64,000 nucleotides of DNA, from contig NC_085136.1 in NCBI RefSeq assembly GCF_035046485.1, forward strand, positions 223,638,853-223,702,852. The letters run 5' to 3'. The stretch is from Aedes albopictus (taxonomy: Eukaryota > Arthropoda > Insecta > Diptera > Culicidae). Below, in pieces: positions 22,561 through 34,090 of the stretch. The translations under genes and the position numbers were made by a program. Positions within the stretch are counted from its first letter, which is position 1. Each line of letters starts with the position of its first letter. The notes beneath the pieces were generated by a model that was not told where the DNA came from, ran no database searches, and was given only the letters and a program-made list of their open reading frames with translations.

Positions 22561-23100
22561 AGCAATACTTTTAATATCGCTAGAAATATCCCCTGAAAGT
22601 ACTCCGTGGCCATCCATAATAAACATTCAACCTGTAGGACATGTACAAAATCCTGTAAACAAATGCAAACGCCGCAGTTCAATTACATACAACATTTTAC
22701 AATTGAGAGCCTAGAACTTCTCGACAACTTCGCTGATGAGTGATGATCCGAAATTCCTAGGACAGCAGAATAATGAGATTTATCATATCAAACAGCTCGT
22801 AGTAGTGAAATTTTGCATACAACTTTACACCATTCGTGAATTTCAAGAATTATGAACAACTTTGCTGAACAAACGAACTGTGCAGGTGATCTGGATCATG
22901 ACAAGAAACATTTAAAATTACCCAATATCATCACGTAATGGTGGAGTTGCTTACCTCATTTTCCACCTTCCAAAGTCATAAGCTTTTTGTACAAATTTGA
23001 TGAAGACATGAGCTTTTTTGGGAGTTCATATAATAAAGGATATTAACAATTGTGTATTTCTAAACACAATGGCGCCATACAGCGATTAATTCACGGACTT
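22561..23100. other. Unassigned interior of the nested element
   Basis: No gene recognised. Just beyond it, 23152-23212 forms a short perfect hairpin built on TTACTGAGTTTGTTATAATG. Confidence 0.35.
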
Positions 23101-23884
23101 AACACTACCAAAAAATGTTGATTAGTTACACATTGCATTTTAGAAATTATTACTGAGTTTGTTATAATGTTGATATCATAATAACATCAACATTATAACA
23201 AACTCAGTAATAACTCAGTAAAATCACATATTCATTTATTGTAACTGCCTATGTTAGAACCTTGAAATAATACAAACTAGTTTTTGTACCGATTCCAACA
23301 AATATATCTAAATATAACAAACCTTGATATAAATATCAACCGTTGATATAATTATGTTTTGTTTTTGTTATGCCTTTCTGATCGGGAAGGGGGATCAAGT
23401 GTCACCCATTTTTGGAAAATACATCATAAGACATGCCTCCATAAAAACACAGTTTTGAAAACTTTAACAATAATTTAAAGGCCTTCTGTTGTGTATAAAC
23501 TTGCAATAGAACCTGCCATTTTGTACGGAAATCAAATCTAGTTTTGTGTTTTTTCTCAAAGTTTCAGGAAAATTAAGAAAAAGGGATCAAGTCTTCCCAG
23601 TCTCCCCTACTGCTCGTCCAGCTCTTTAACCAACTAAGTCACAGAATGAAGTAACGATGCTCCAGTATAAGGAATCAAACAGAGTTCGAAGCGTCACCCA
23701 AACCAGGTCCGTTTCCACAACTTCATTTGTCTTTCGGCTTAGATGTTAATCTCCCACACGCTTGCGGTTGTGCCTTCGAAATGATGAACGATTAGTGCTA
23801 AGTCACGGTCATGACGTTCCAAGGGGTATCTGAGGGATTTTAAGGGGGTTTGAGCGGGCTTTCAAAGGAGTTACAAGAGGTGCC

Positions 23885-24330
23885 CACATTTTCTTCGCCA
23901 TTCAGGTGCTCGTCGAAGTGCTGCTTCCACCTTACACTCACTTCACGTTTGTCCGTTAGGAAGCTCCCTTCCTTATCCCTACGATTTCGGCTTGCGGCAC
24001 GAAGCCTTTGCCGGATGCGTTGAGCTTCTTGTTAACGACACAGCAGTTCCATTTCCTCGCACTCCGCTTCTTCCAGGCGGCGTTTTTTGTTTTCCTTGAC
24101 GAGGCTGGTCTGCTGCTTCCGCTTCTGTCTGTATCGCTCCACATTTTGTCGCGTTCCCTGCTGCAGCATTACCGCCCGCACTGCGCCCTTCTCCTCCAAA
24201 ACCGCTTTGCATTCCTCGTCATACCAATCGTTTTGTCGACTCCGTTCCACGTACCCGATAGTACTCTCGGTTGCGTTGTTGATGGCTGCTTTAACTGTAC
24301 TCCAGCAGTCTTCCAGAGGGGCCGCATCGT
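23885..24330 (-). pseudogene. RTE-like LINE fragment (linker region)
   Basis: Minus-strand frames shift several times but read, in order, APLEDCW-type sequence (near 24320), VERSRQNDWYDEEC (24245), VMLQQGTRQNVERYR (24165), EEAECEEMELLCR (24060) and a KWKQHFDEHLNG-like end (23910). This is the region between endonuclease and RT seen intact at 29049-30035. It is truncated at both ends. Confidence 0.8.
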
Positions 24331-25019
24331 ATACTTCTGTAGAGAGTAGCCTTTCTTTGACAGATGGAAAAAATCTTTGATGGGAGAGTTATTAGTGTGG
24401 CCCCCTTACTTAGCCACTTCATGGAATTTACGGGGATTTCAAGGGAGTTTCAAGGCGTTTCATGAGATAAATTGGAGCCTATGTGATTTTAAACCATTAC
24501 CGTAATACAGCGAGAGCTCATTAGATACGTTTGTAAATCTGATGTCCTATGCTAACGGGCAATGGCGGAGTCAGAGTTCATTGACTCCCGGTGTTTAAGC
24601 CTTTTGAATATGTTGGGCCTAGGAAGAGCTTTGTAGATTGCATGCGTTAGAATGATAAACGTTTCAATATTATCCAGCGAATAATTCTAAAAATATTATA
24701 TGAAACTTATCACAGAGGATTTTTAATACAAATTGGAAGGATAGGAAACTTCTTGGGCAAAAAAATAAAGTTGTACGTCATTCGTCAACGCCTTCAAACA
24801 AACATTTTCCAAGAACTCTTTTAGTTTTAACACAATTACTAATCTAATGTTATTTTTCTCTTTTTCATTCCAGGTAAAAAGTTAGCCATTGACATTGAGA
24901 CAAATGAGTATGATTACCAAAACATCATTGACGTAGCTATGGTGGGGGGGGGGGGTTCCCCAGAAATTTTACATAAAAATACACGGACACCGTCTTCAGC
25001 CAGAGGCTGTACAGACTGA
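24331..25019. other. Unassigned stretch with a poly-G run
   Basis: No gene. A run of 12-13 G at about 24943-24955 lies next to the start of the minisatellite array. Confidence 0.35.
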
Positions 25020-27806
25020 TTCTTGGGTGAATTCCTGAAAGAGATGATGGACGGATTTCTGAAATTTCTGACCGAACCCCTGCATATTTTTTTTAAAGAT
25101 CCCAAGAGTGATATCTGAAGGAATCACGGCAAGAATTCCTGAAGCAATCCCAGAAAGAGCTCTCGCAGCAATCTCTGGGTGATTTCCTGGAGGTATGCCT
25201 GGAATTAACCCTGGAGGAGTTTCTCAAAGCATATCTGGAGAAATCCGTGGAAGTATCCTTAGAGAAATTATGGGAGGAATCCCTGGAAAAAAATCTGAAG
25301 AAATCTCTTGAGGAATTCCTGGAGGAATCCATGGCGGAAATTCTGAAAGAATTATTGGAGTAATCCTTAGAGAAATTTTTGAAGAAATCTCTGGAAAAAT
25401 CCTTGAAGCAATTCCTAGAGGAATCTCTGCAGTAAATCCTGGATGAAATCCTGGAGCAAACCCTGGAAGAAATCCTCGGAGGATTTCTTGGATAAATTTC
25501 TGAATTTTTTTTTAAGAAATGCCGGGTGGAATTCTAAGTGAAAATTCAGGAGAAATTTATGGAAAAATCTCTGGAGGAATTCCTGGAAGATTCCCTGAAG
25601 CAATTTCTGGAAGAACCTCAGGAGGAACTTCTGAAGAAATCCCTACATGAATTATTGAGAAAATTCCACGAAACTATCTCGGGAAGAATTTCTGGAGGAA
25701 TCCCTGAATGAATTCCTGGAATATCTTTAGAGGAATTCTGGGAGGAATCCCTGGAGAAATTTCTGAACAAATTCCTAGAGATATTCCTAGAGCAATTTTT
25801 GGAGGAATTTCTGAAAGCATTTCAGGAGGAATCATTGGAGGAAATTCTGGCGGAATCTCCGAAAGAATACTTGGAGGAATCCCTGAAGGAGTTCTTGGCA
25901 AACACCTGGAGGAATCCCAGGAGAAATTCCTGGATAAATTTCTGGAGAAATCCCTAGAAGAATTCTCGGAAAATTCCTGAAGAAATTCCTGGAATAATTT
26001 CTGAAGGAATCACTGGAGACATTCCTGTAGGAATTCTTAAAGAAATACCTGGGGTAATTCCTGAAGGAATTCTTGGTGGAATTCCTGAAGGAGTTCCTGG
26101 AGGAATTCGAAGAATTCCTTGACCAATCTCTGGAAGAATCCTCAGAGGAAATGAAGAAGTTCCTGGTGGAATTTCTGGATGAATCCCTGGAGAAATTTCT
26201 TAGAGAGAAATTCCCGGATACATTTCTGGAGGAAACCCTGGGAGAATTCCCGAGCGTATCCCTGGAAATTCCCTGAAGAAATTCCTGAAATTATTTCTGA
26301 AATAATCCCTTGAGGGTTTTCAGGAGAAATTCCTGGAGGAATTACTGTCAGAATTCGTGCAGAATTTCCGAAGGAATTTCTAAAGAATTTCTAGTGGAGT
26401 TATTGAAGGTATTCCTGGAGGAATCCCTATAAAAATCCCTATAGAAAACATTGGAGAAATTCTTTCACGAATGTCTGCAGGTAATTCAAAATGAATTCTT
26501 AGGAGAATTCCTACAGCAATTCCCAAAGGATTCCCTGGAGGAACCCCTGGAGAAATTTCTGGAGACATGCCTGTAGGAATTCCTGGAGCAATCTCTAGAG
26601 ACATTCTTTGAGAAATCTCTAGAGAAAATCCTGGATGAATCCCTGTAGGATTTTTTAGAGAAATCGCTGCAAGAATTCCCAGAGGAATCCTGAAAGAATT
26701 CCTGGGGGAATCCCACGAAGGATTCCTGGAGAAATTCAAGGAGCAATTTTGAGGGAATTCCAGGACGAGTTTCTGAAAAAAAAATCCCTGGAGGAAGTAC
26801 AAACGAAATAGCTGAAATTACTGAGGGAATTTAGAATCTAAAATTTCTTAGGAATTCCTAAAAGAGGACTTTTGTAGGAATTCTTGTAGCAGTTCCTGAA
26901 GGAATACTTGGAGGAGATCCTGAAGAAACCTCAAGAGGGATGTCGTAATTAAACATAAGAGGAATTCCTAAGAAAATCTTTAAACAGTTCCTGGAGGAAG
27001 TCTTGGATTAATTCCTGGAGGAATTTCAAAATGAATTTCAGGAGGAGTTCCTGAAGGCTTCCCAAGAAGAATAATTTAAGGAATTTTTAAAAGAATCCCT
27101 GAAATTGTTCCTGAAAGAATCACAGAGAGAATGCCTGGGTGAATCCTTGAAGGAATTTCAGAAGAAACCCCATGAAGTATCCCGGAACCAATTCCATGAG
27201 GAATTCCTTAGGAAATTTTAGGAAAGCTTTCTTAGTGATTTCCTGGAAGAAATTCTACAGAGATCTCTGGATAAAAATCTGAAGAAATCCATGCCTGCAT
27301 GGATCCATGCGAATTGTTGAAGGAATGCTTGGATGGACTCCTAAAGGATTTTTTGCATAATTTTTTTAAGCAACTCCTGGATTAATTTTTAAAAATTCTC
27401 TAGTATAATTTCCTGAAAGAACTTCTGGAAGACATTACTGCAGAAATACCTTGAATAATTCCAGGTGAAATTATAGAAGCAATCTCTAGTAGAATGCTAG
27501 AAGGAATATATGGAAAAATTCCTGAAGAAATCTCTAAAGGAATATCTGCAGAAATACTTTAAAGGATCTCTGGAGAAATTCCCGAAGGAAACTGCGAATA
27601 CAGCACTGGAACAATTACTGGAGGAACCTTTAAAGATATCAAGGCCAAATACACAAAGAAATGCCTGGTGGAATTCCTAGATGCGTTCTTGAAGGAATCT
27701 CTGGAGGGATCCATGATGGAATAACTGCAGCAAGCTTTGGAAAATTTATTGGAGCAATTGTTCGTACTCGTATAGTTTACGGATCTACACTCAGGCAAAT
27801 AATCCT
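25020..27806. repeat. 12-bp minisatellite array, about 2.8 kb
   Basis: An almost unbroken series of variants of GGAATTCCTGGA / GGAATCCCTGAA / GAAATTTCTGGA, each 12 bp, with occasional 15-bp or shifted units. The unit has internal TTCC/GGAA dyad symmetry. Because 12 is a multiple of 3, every frame stays in phase and open frames of 60-140 codons appear on both strands (for example 25708-25980, 26380-26802), with four-residue periods such as GIPG or EEFL. These are not genes. Variation between neighbouring units shows the array is old. Confidence 0.85.
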
Positions 27807-27817
27807 AAGATAATCAT
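27807..27817. repeat. Target-site duplication, left copy
   Basis: AAGATAATCAT occurs here and at 30089-30099, flanking the RTE-like insertion. Confidence 0.8.
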
Positions 27818-27846
27818 TCAATCATTTATTTAGTATTACATCAAAT

Positions 27847-28698
27847 TCAAGACAAAACTGAATCAACAATATTTCTCCATAATACACGGTTCGTGGCTGC
27901 CGCTCTCCATCCTCGGTCGCGTCTGATGCTCGCCAAGTCACGCTCCACCTGGTCCGCCCATCGTGCTCTCTGTGCTCCACGCCTTCTTGTGCCAGTCGGA
28001 TCAGTTGCAAACACCAGCTTTGCAGGGTTGTTGTCCGGCATTCTTGCAACATGCCCTGCCCACCGTATCCTTCCGGCTTTGGCCACATTCTGGATGCTGG
28101 GTTCGCCGTAAAGTGCAGCGAGCTCGTGGTTCATCCTTCTCCGCCACACACCGTTCTCCTGCACACCGCCGAAGATCGTCCTTGGCACGCGTCGCTCGAA
28201 AACTCCGAGTGCTTGCAGGTCCTCCTCGAGCATGGTCCATGTCTCGTGCCCGTAGAGGATTACCGGTCTTATTAGAGTTGTGTACATGGTGCATTTGGTG
28301 CGTGTGTGAATCTTTTTCGACCACAGTTTCTTCTGGAGCCCGTAGTAGGCCCGACTTCCGCTGATGATGCGCCTCCAAATTTCACGGCTCACGTTGTTGT
28401 CAGCCGTCAGTAAGGATCCGAGGTAGACGAATTTCTCCACCACCTCGAAAGCATCCCCGTCTATCGTTACAATACTACCCAGTCGGATCCGGTCGTTTTC
28501 GGTTCCGCCTACCAGCATGTACTTTGTTTTTGAGGCATTCACCACCAGTCCGACCTTTGCTGCTTCGCGTTTCAGGCGGGTGTACAGCTCTGCCACCGTT
28601 CCAAATGTTCTGGTAATAATGTCCATGTCGTCCGCAAAGCACACAAATTGTCCGGATTTTGTGAAAATCGTTCCCCGGCTCGTCGCATCACACCTTCC
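27847..28698 (-). pseudogene. RTE-like polyprotein: FADD motif to C-terminus
   Basis: Holds GTIFTKSGQFVCFADDMDII (FADD catalytic motif near 28630-28640), KTKYMLVGG, EFVYLGSL-like strand, LYGHETWTM, GRIRWAGHVARMPDNNPAK and RWADQVERDL, ending with a stop at 27847. Same domain order as the plus-strand copy at 420-1469 but a different subfamily. Confidence 0.85.
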
Positions 28699-29036
28699 AG
28701 AGCGATGTTGAAGAGTAGGCATGAGAGTCCATCACCTTGTCGCAGTCCCCGGCGAGATTCGAATGAACTAGATAGTTCACCCGAAACCCTTACGCAGTTT
28801 TGCACACCGTCCATCGTTGATTTAATCAGTCTAGTCAGCTTCCCAGGAAAGCCGTTTTCGTTCATGATTCTCCATAGCTCTGCGCGGTCGATACTGTCGT
28901 ATGCCGCTTTGAAGTCGATGAACAGGTGATGCGTTCGGACCTGGTATTCGCGGCATTTCTGGAGGATTTGCCGTACGGTAAAGATCTGGTCAGTTGTCGA
29001 CCGGCCGTCGATGAAGCCGGCTTGATAACTTCCCAC
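28572..29036 (-). pseudogene. RTE-like polyprotein: RT palm, N-terminal side
   Basis: Continuation of the RT with GSYQAGFIDGRSTTDQI, FIDFKAAYDSIDR (first catalytic aspartate region) and RRGLRQGDGLSCLLFN. A frameshift near 28690 moves the rest of the protein, with the second catalytic aspartates, to the frame ending at 27847. One or two small frameshifts therefore inactivate an otherwise well-kept RT. Confidence 0.85.
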
Positions 29037-29048
29037 GAACTCATTTGT

Positions 29049-30035
29049 TTAAGGTGACAGACGACGGAAGATGATCTGGGATAGCACTTTGTAGGCAGCA
29101 TTCAAAATAGTGATCGCCCTGAAGTTCTCACATTCCAAATGGTCGCCTTTCTTGTGAATGGGGCAGATTACCCCTTCCTTCCACTCCTCCGGTAGCTGTT
29201 CGGTTTCCCAGATCCTGACGATCAGACGATGCAGACAGGTGGCCAACTTTTCTGGGCCCATCTTGATGAGTTCAGCTGCGATACCATCCTTACCAGCTGC
29301 TTTGTTGGTTTTGAGCTGGTGAATGGTATCCTTAACTTCCCTCAGCGTGAGAGTTGGTTCATTTCCGTCCTCCGCTGCACTGGTGTCGTCGTTTCCTCCG
29401 TTGCCGTGGGCTCCCGTGCCTACGTTCTCCACGCCGTTCAGGTGCTGATCGAAGTGCTGCTTCCACCTTTCGATCACCTCACGTCCGTCCGTCAAGAGGC
29501 CTCCGTCTTTATCCCTGCATATTTCGGCTCGCGGCACGAAGCCGTTGCGGGATGCGTTGAGCTTCTGATAGAACTTCCGTGTTTCTTGGGAACGGTACAG
29601 CAGTTCCATTTCTTCACACTCTGCTTCTTCCAGGCGGCGCTTTTTCTCCCGAAAGAGGCGGGTCTGCTGTTTCCGCTTCTCTCTATAACGTTCCACGTTC
29701 TGTCGAGTCCCTTGCTGCAGCATTACCGCCCTCGCTGCATTCTTCTCCTCCAAAACCGTTCTGCACTCTTCGTCGAACCATTCGTTCCGTCGATTCCGTT
29801 CCACGTACCCGATGGTGCTCTCGGCTGCGTCGTTGATGGTCGCTTTCACTGTACTCCAGCAGTCCTCTAGAGGGGCCTCATCGAGCTCGCCCTCATCTGG
29901 CAACGCGGCCTCGAGATTCTGCGCGTATACTGAGGCGAAATCCGGTTGCTTCAGTCGCTCTAGGTTGTACCGTGGCGGTCGCCGGTACCGTACATTGTTG
30001 ATGACGGAGAGTTTTGGGCGCAGTTTGACCATCAC
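29049..30035 (-). pseudogene. RTE-like polyprotein: linker and RT fingers
   Basis: A 328-codon open frame. Order: LRPKLSVINNVRYRR at the start, a charged coiled-coil-like linker (about residues 85-175, rich in E, R, K, Q), the ERWKQHFDQHLNG segment (about 190), then RT motifs NKAAGKDGIAAELIK (about 245-260) and CPIHKKGDHLECENFRAITIL (about 292-312). The frame breaks at about 29045, where the RT continues in another frame. The first Met is internal to the family's polyprotein; the copy is 5'-truncated. Confidence 0.85.
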
Positions 30036-30099
30036 CAGATAGTGGTCGGAGTCGATGTTGGCGCCTCGATAGGTCCTGACGTCGATAAAAGATAATCAT

Positions 30100-32540
30100 A
30101 AGGTCTAACATATGAAATGGCCTTCAAACAATTTTTAACGGCTAGAACGATTTTCATAGGGTCGGTCTATCTCGCAAAATCGACTCACTGTTTGGCTTTT
30201 ATACACATTTAGCAACACGATATTCTCAAGCGTCGATAGCCGCGAGGAGGCGCAGAAGAAGTTGAAGTGTGTAATGGTTGCTCTACCCTTTTTAACTTGT
30301 TGGCCTAGTATATAACATCTATCATACATCTGCTATGAATATTACTCTTAGTGTATTTTTTTAGATCCTGTAAATGTCCCGAAACTTCTTGATGGACATT
30401 ATTTCAATTCAACGAACCATTTTCATGTTAACCATATTTTTTTTTTGAATGAAAATTAGTTTTCTTTTATACGCCCGTTTTAAAAGGTAGATGGAGAATA
30501 CTTATTGCAAGACAGATATCATAAAAACATTTTCGGATAAAAGCTCATGCATAAACAATAATTTCATATAAATTTCAAAAGTTCGCTTCTACGTGAATTG
30601 TGCTGGAATGATTCAATTTCGACAAGTTGCTTTACAGTAAAGCCAAAATAAAACAACCTATGCTCAAATAATGGTAATCTTTGAAATTGTGGGCAACCAC
30701 TTTTGGTGCACCTTAAGTTACGCAGCGTGTCTTCATACAGCCTTCTGTATAAACCATTTGAGTGGATCATTCAGGGTAATGGCATTCGAGGTAACGTCCT
30801 CAATCAGTTGTTGTTCCGTGAGCTGACTAATAGGGTACACATACGGATCCATAAAAGGTCAATTTTGAAATTGCATCGGTTTATTTTGATTTATAAAAAT
30901 AATAAAACTACGATTGATTGATCCCAGTCACATATCATGTATAGAATAAACAGGGCTTCTAGTATTAAGTATAGTCCTATACCTCTATTTTTCGATCTGA
31001 AGCATATTTTTAGGGATATTTTTTCTGTATTTTCAGTTTTGAGGTACATATTCCAACTCTTCACAACCAAATCTAGTGCCGAGCAACCGAAGCACGATGC
31101 ACTGTGAACCACTACGACTATAGATTTCAAATAATCTTCACTCCACCGCAGCATGCAACTCTGTTTATTTAGTCAATGTCTTTTGTCAATATTTGCTTTG
31201 GATAGACACATACGCTGTCGTCATATATACCCTAGCTAGATACATGTTGGCAGCTGGAAACTTACTCTTGATGTACCGAAGTTTAATCTGGGATGGAACA
31301 ATATGAGAAGCACCTCAAACTTTCGAAAGCAATCAGGAGTTACTCACTCCGCCGGCCACATGTACGTGGTTCATAAGCACCTTCTAGCCCCCCAAGTTCA
31401 CATCTTATTGTTTCTGTTTTCTTAATTATTCAGGCGCCGGAGTTTGGAACTTCTTGGACGCCCATCCTCAGCTTCTGCAGCAAATATGAGTTTCAGCATT
31501 AAGAAAAACAGCAAACAAACGTCTGTGTGAGCTATCTCTTCAATCGCATGGCAACGACACCTTCCACAGGAAAACTTTCAGACGGGCCTTGAGTCCGCCC
31601 GGAAATCAAGATAAGAAACATCCGGGCCCGGATCCGGTGTGGACGGTCTTGCTGCTGTTTGTACTTTTCATTCCTGTGGACCCAAAATTGATGTCGTTGT
31701 TGTTGTTTTTGCGGTCGGTCGGTCTATTGTCATCCCAGTTGGTCTATCAGCATGAGGGTTGCACTTTCAGCGTGGGACTGGAAATTGATAGCGTCCGTCA
31801 TGGAGAAAATGTGCAAAATGTTCAGTTGAGGTCGAACAGTTGAATTTCAATGTATGCCCGAGTTAATCGGGATTGGTTTGCAGCACAGCTGCCTCCAAGA
31901 ATCCTGGAACTGTTCCTGTTGGAACCCCTGAAGCTAATGAAAATTAGGACTTCTGAATATATATGTACGGGCATTTCGCCCCAACCTCCAATACCAAACC
32001 GACCAACATCACCAGGAAAAACCCAAGCTTTCCATCTCGACTCATCTCATCTCGTCTGATCTCGTCTCCGACGAACAAGGATATCAACTTGGCGGGTGGC
32101 TGCTTCTGACAAACTGATTATTTCCATGTCCCCATTCCTGCGTCCCCTGGTATCTACCATTTTTATTTCGGCGCAAATGCGGGTCCGGTTGAAGTATGTA
32201 GTGGCATTTTTCCGGTGATCCGTCATGTGTCCGTGTTGGGGTGTATGTGCTCTTTTTGCCGGTGCTGCTGTGTCCAGGAAATGATGAAAGAGATTCCGTG
32301 ATGCTGATGTTGATGATAGCTGAGCGGAATAATTTCTATTCCTAAGAATGACCTCCCCAGAGACAATTAGTGGGGTGCTGCACTAGAGTGGTTCTCGAGA
32401 GAAGGATTGAAAGATTGATATTCAAGAGGACGTGATTACTGCGTGTGACAGGCAGATACTCAAGAAGCATTAAAATTGGGAGAACATTCGAAGGAAAATA
32501 AAATTTCGTCCTGATTGGATAACATAAAAACATACTGATG
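30100..32540. other. Unassigned stretch, possibly unique host DNA
   Basis: No element ends, domains or long repeats recognised. Some stretches (31480-32310) have a more balanced composition than the surroundings and may be host intergenic or intronic sequence. Short open frames here have no recognisable domain. Confidence 0.3.
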
Positions 32541-32542
32541 TA

Positions 32543-32754
32543 GGGAATCGCGCCTCTTGGGCGGTGGCTTCATTCTTCTGTTTTCCACTATAACTCAGTC
32601 AAATTTGAACCAATTGACAGAACTTTTGGAATGTGGTGCGATAGGTATAGTATCCACCCGTGTATAACTTTTCAAGTCAATTGGTTCAAAATTGACTGAG
32701 TTATAGTGGAAAACAGACGAATATAGAAGCCACCGCCCAAGTGGCGCGATACCC
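32543..32754. mobile_element. TA-flanked hairpin MITE, 212 bp
   Basis: Long inverted arms begin GGGAATCGCGCC and end GGCGCGATACCC, with TA at 32541-32542 and 32755-32756. The arm segment CACTATAACTCAGTCAAATT with its complement is shared with the 213-bp MITE at 48874-49086. A TA target and palindromic structure suggest a Tc1/mariner-dependent MITE. Confidence 0.8.
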
Positions 32755-32969
32755 TACCTAAAGTGATTTTCTCGTTTAACATTGCGTATTTTCTCGCGCG
32801 GCGTTATTCTAGAGAAAAGATACCCCATAATTTTCACTCCCTGTTTGCCTGAATATCTTTGAACTATTGGTTTTGGATCATATGGCCAAGCTAAAGTGCC
32901 CATGTCACAATTCTATACAGCAGTACAACTGAAAAAACAGTATATGTTTAAAAGAAAGAAAAATCCTAC

Positions 32970-34090
32970 CAATTGCAACGCTAACAAATTCCATAAGTGG
33001 CCGACTGGCGCAATTAAAAGCGTTCCAGTAGCGAATCCCATTTCTCTTACGCTCGAGTGCTTTCCCGCCGTTTTTTTTAACCGACAGCATAGCGTCTACG
33101 ATAGACCTCTCCTTCCGGAAGCCGTACCGGCTACTCGAGAGACCATTTGCAAGGCCCGTGCTCAGAGAAGCGACATAGGAGGGGTTTTGCCTAATTTTAA
33201 CAAAGGGCGCAGGGGCGTCTAATGTATGGAGGAACGACAATAGGAGGGGTTTAACCCCGAAAACCATTCCCTTGTGCAAGGGCTTGCCATTTACACCCTA
33301 GGTGTGCCTCAACATTCTGCTAAGGATTATTTTTTCGAGTACCTTAACCGCCGCGACGCGCCGTGTCGTTCAGGCATACTGGTCTATATGCCGACGGGTC
33401 TCCGGGTGGTTTCCCCGCCTTTGGCAATAGAACCAGGTTCTGCCTCTTCCATACTCCCTTGTCTAGGTATTTCTGCATAGCAGACTTGAACATCGCGGGA
33501 GCCTCTGCAATAGCTACTTTTAAGGCCAGATTCGGAACTCCGTCCGGACCTGCGGCCTTACCAACGCTAAGGGACTTTGATATCTCCGCAAATTCCACAT
33601 CGACGACCCTCTCTTGACCGCCAGCCGCAGTTCCCGCCTGACCTACCAAAGGAGGCCAAGGACTAGGACCATGACGCGGAAAAAGTCTCTCGATGATCCC
33701 CCCCAATATCTCTGAAGATTGCTCTGTAGGAGCTATTACACCTTTCATCTTGGCCTTCACGATCAGTTGGCATTACCCCACGGATTCGCATTGGCACCCA
33801 AACAGAGACCCTCGAAGCAGGTGTTTTTGTTTGCCCTTATCTCGGTCTTCTGCGCGGCTTTTGCAGCAGCGGACACCACCCACCGTTCGTTCCGCTCTTC
33901 CTTAGACCATGCTCGCTCCATCTGCCACCTAGCCCGTAGGCAGGCGCGGCGCATGTCCACAATCGCTTGCTTGAGTCCTTCAGTAAACTGGTAGTCTCCC
34001 ATTTCTAGGGTGGACTTGTCTAGGCATGGTCGCATACCACGCCTGCGAGAGCACTGATACCAGCTCGTCACCGTCTAAACCAAGTAGGTT
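32970..34090 (-). pseudogene. R1-like LINE ORF2: linker and partial RT
   Basis: Minus-strand frames carry RWQMERAWSKEERNERW (near 33910), LSVGKAAGPDGVPNLALK (about 33550), VLLPKAGKPPGDPSAYRP (about 33400) and RYGFRKERSIVDAM (about 33110), the RT fingers and first palm motifs of R1-clade elements. A short deletion removes residues after GIRY, and the sequence stops near 32970 before the catalytic YADD region, so the 3' end of the element is missing. Near 33176 and 33238 the phrase ATAGGAGGGGTTT is repeated, bracketing about 62 bp that does not belong to the RT. Confidence 0.8.

Larger units (their letters stand above)
20099..23386. mobile_element. Nested element with CCCGATCAGAAAGG ends
   Basis: CCCGATCAGAAAGGCATAAC begins at 20099 and its complement ends at 23386. 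Next to both ends are TTATAAC/GTTATAA-rich sub-terminal stretches (20115-20345 and 23155-23375). No convincing target duplication was found, so this could also be one element enlarged by later insertions. The interior carries a tRNA-like block and 12-bp minisatellite. Confidence 0.5.
19427..23607. mobile_element. TA-flanked 4.18-kb DNA element with sub-terminal repeats
   Basis: Ends GGGGAGACTGAGGAGACTTG (19427 on) and its near-complement ending AGTCTCCCC (23607), flanked by TA at 19425-19426 and 23608-23609. The motif GGGGAGACTTGATCCC or its complement recurs near 19437, 19785, 19931, 23390 and 23582, as in elements with sub-terminal transposase-binding arrays. No transposase ORF is visible, and the interior holds another inverted-end element (20099-23386), tRNA-like DNA and minisatellite. 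The TA target suggests a Tc1/mariner-type relationship; not proven. Confidence 0.7.
19345..23740 (-). repeat. tRNA-derived dispersed repeat, split by a 4.18-kb element
   Basis: The minus strand carries the same modules as 13850-14187: the GGACCTGGTTTGGG leader (complement near 23705), an A-box-like segment (CTTAGTTGGTTAAAGAGC, complement near 23620), then after the inserted element the B-box-like GGGTTTGAATCCC (complement near 19407) and the TTAATTTATCTCTCAAATTG block (near 19360). The break lies between anticodon-side and B-box-side sequence, precisely at a TA. Confidence 0.65.
27818..30088 (-). mobile_element. 5'-truncated RTE-like LINE copy (2.27 kb)
   Basis: Minus-strand insertion flanked by 11-bp direct repeats. 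It starts within the end of the endonuclease (the DVRTYRGANID segment near 30080), covers linker, RT and C-terminal tail, and ends in an AATAAATGATTGAATGAT-like 3' tail. It is the best-preserved of the five or more copies of this family in the window (others at 23885, 40110, 42575, 45895 and 58473). Confidence 0.9.

Noticed and set aside
25674..26802. Open frames of 75-140 codons with GIPG- or EEFL-like repeats on both strands
   Set aside because: They are translations of the 12-bp minisatellite, whose unit length is a multiple of three; overlapping frames on both strands show the same periodicity.
29229..29870. 213-codon plus-strand frame
   Set aside because: It is the antisense shadow of the RTE-like polyprotein frame at 29049-30035.
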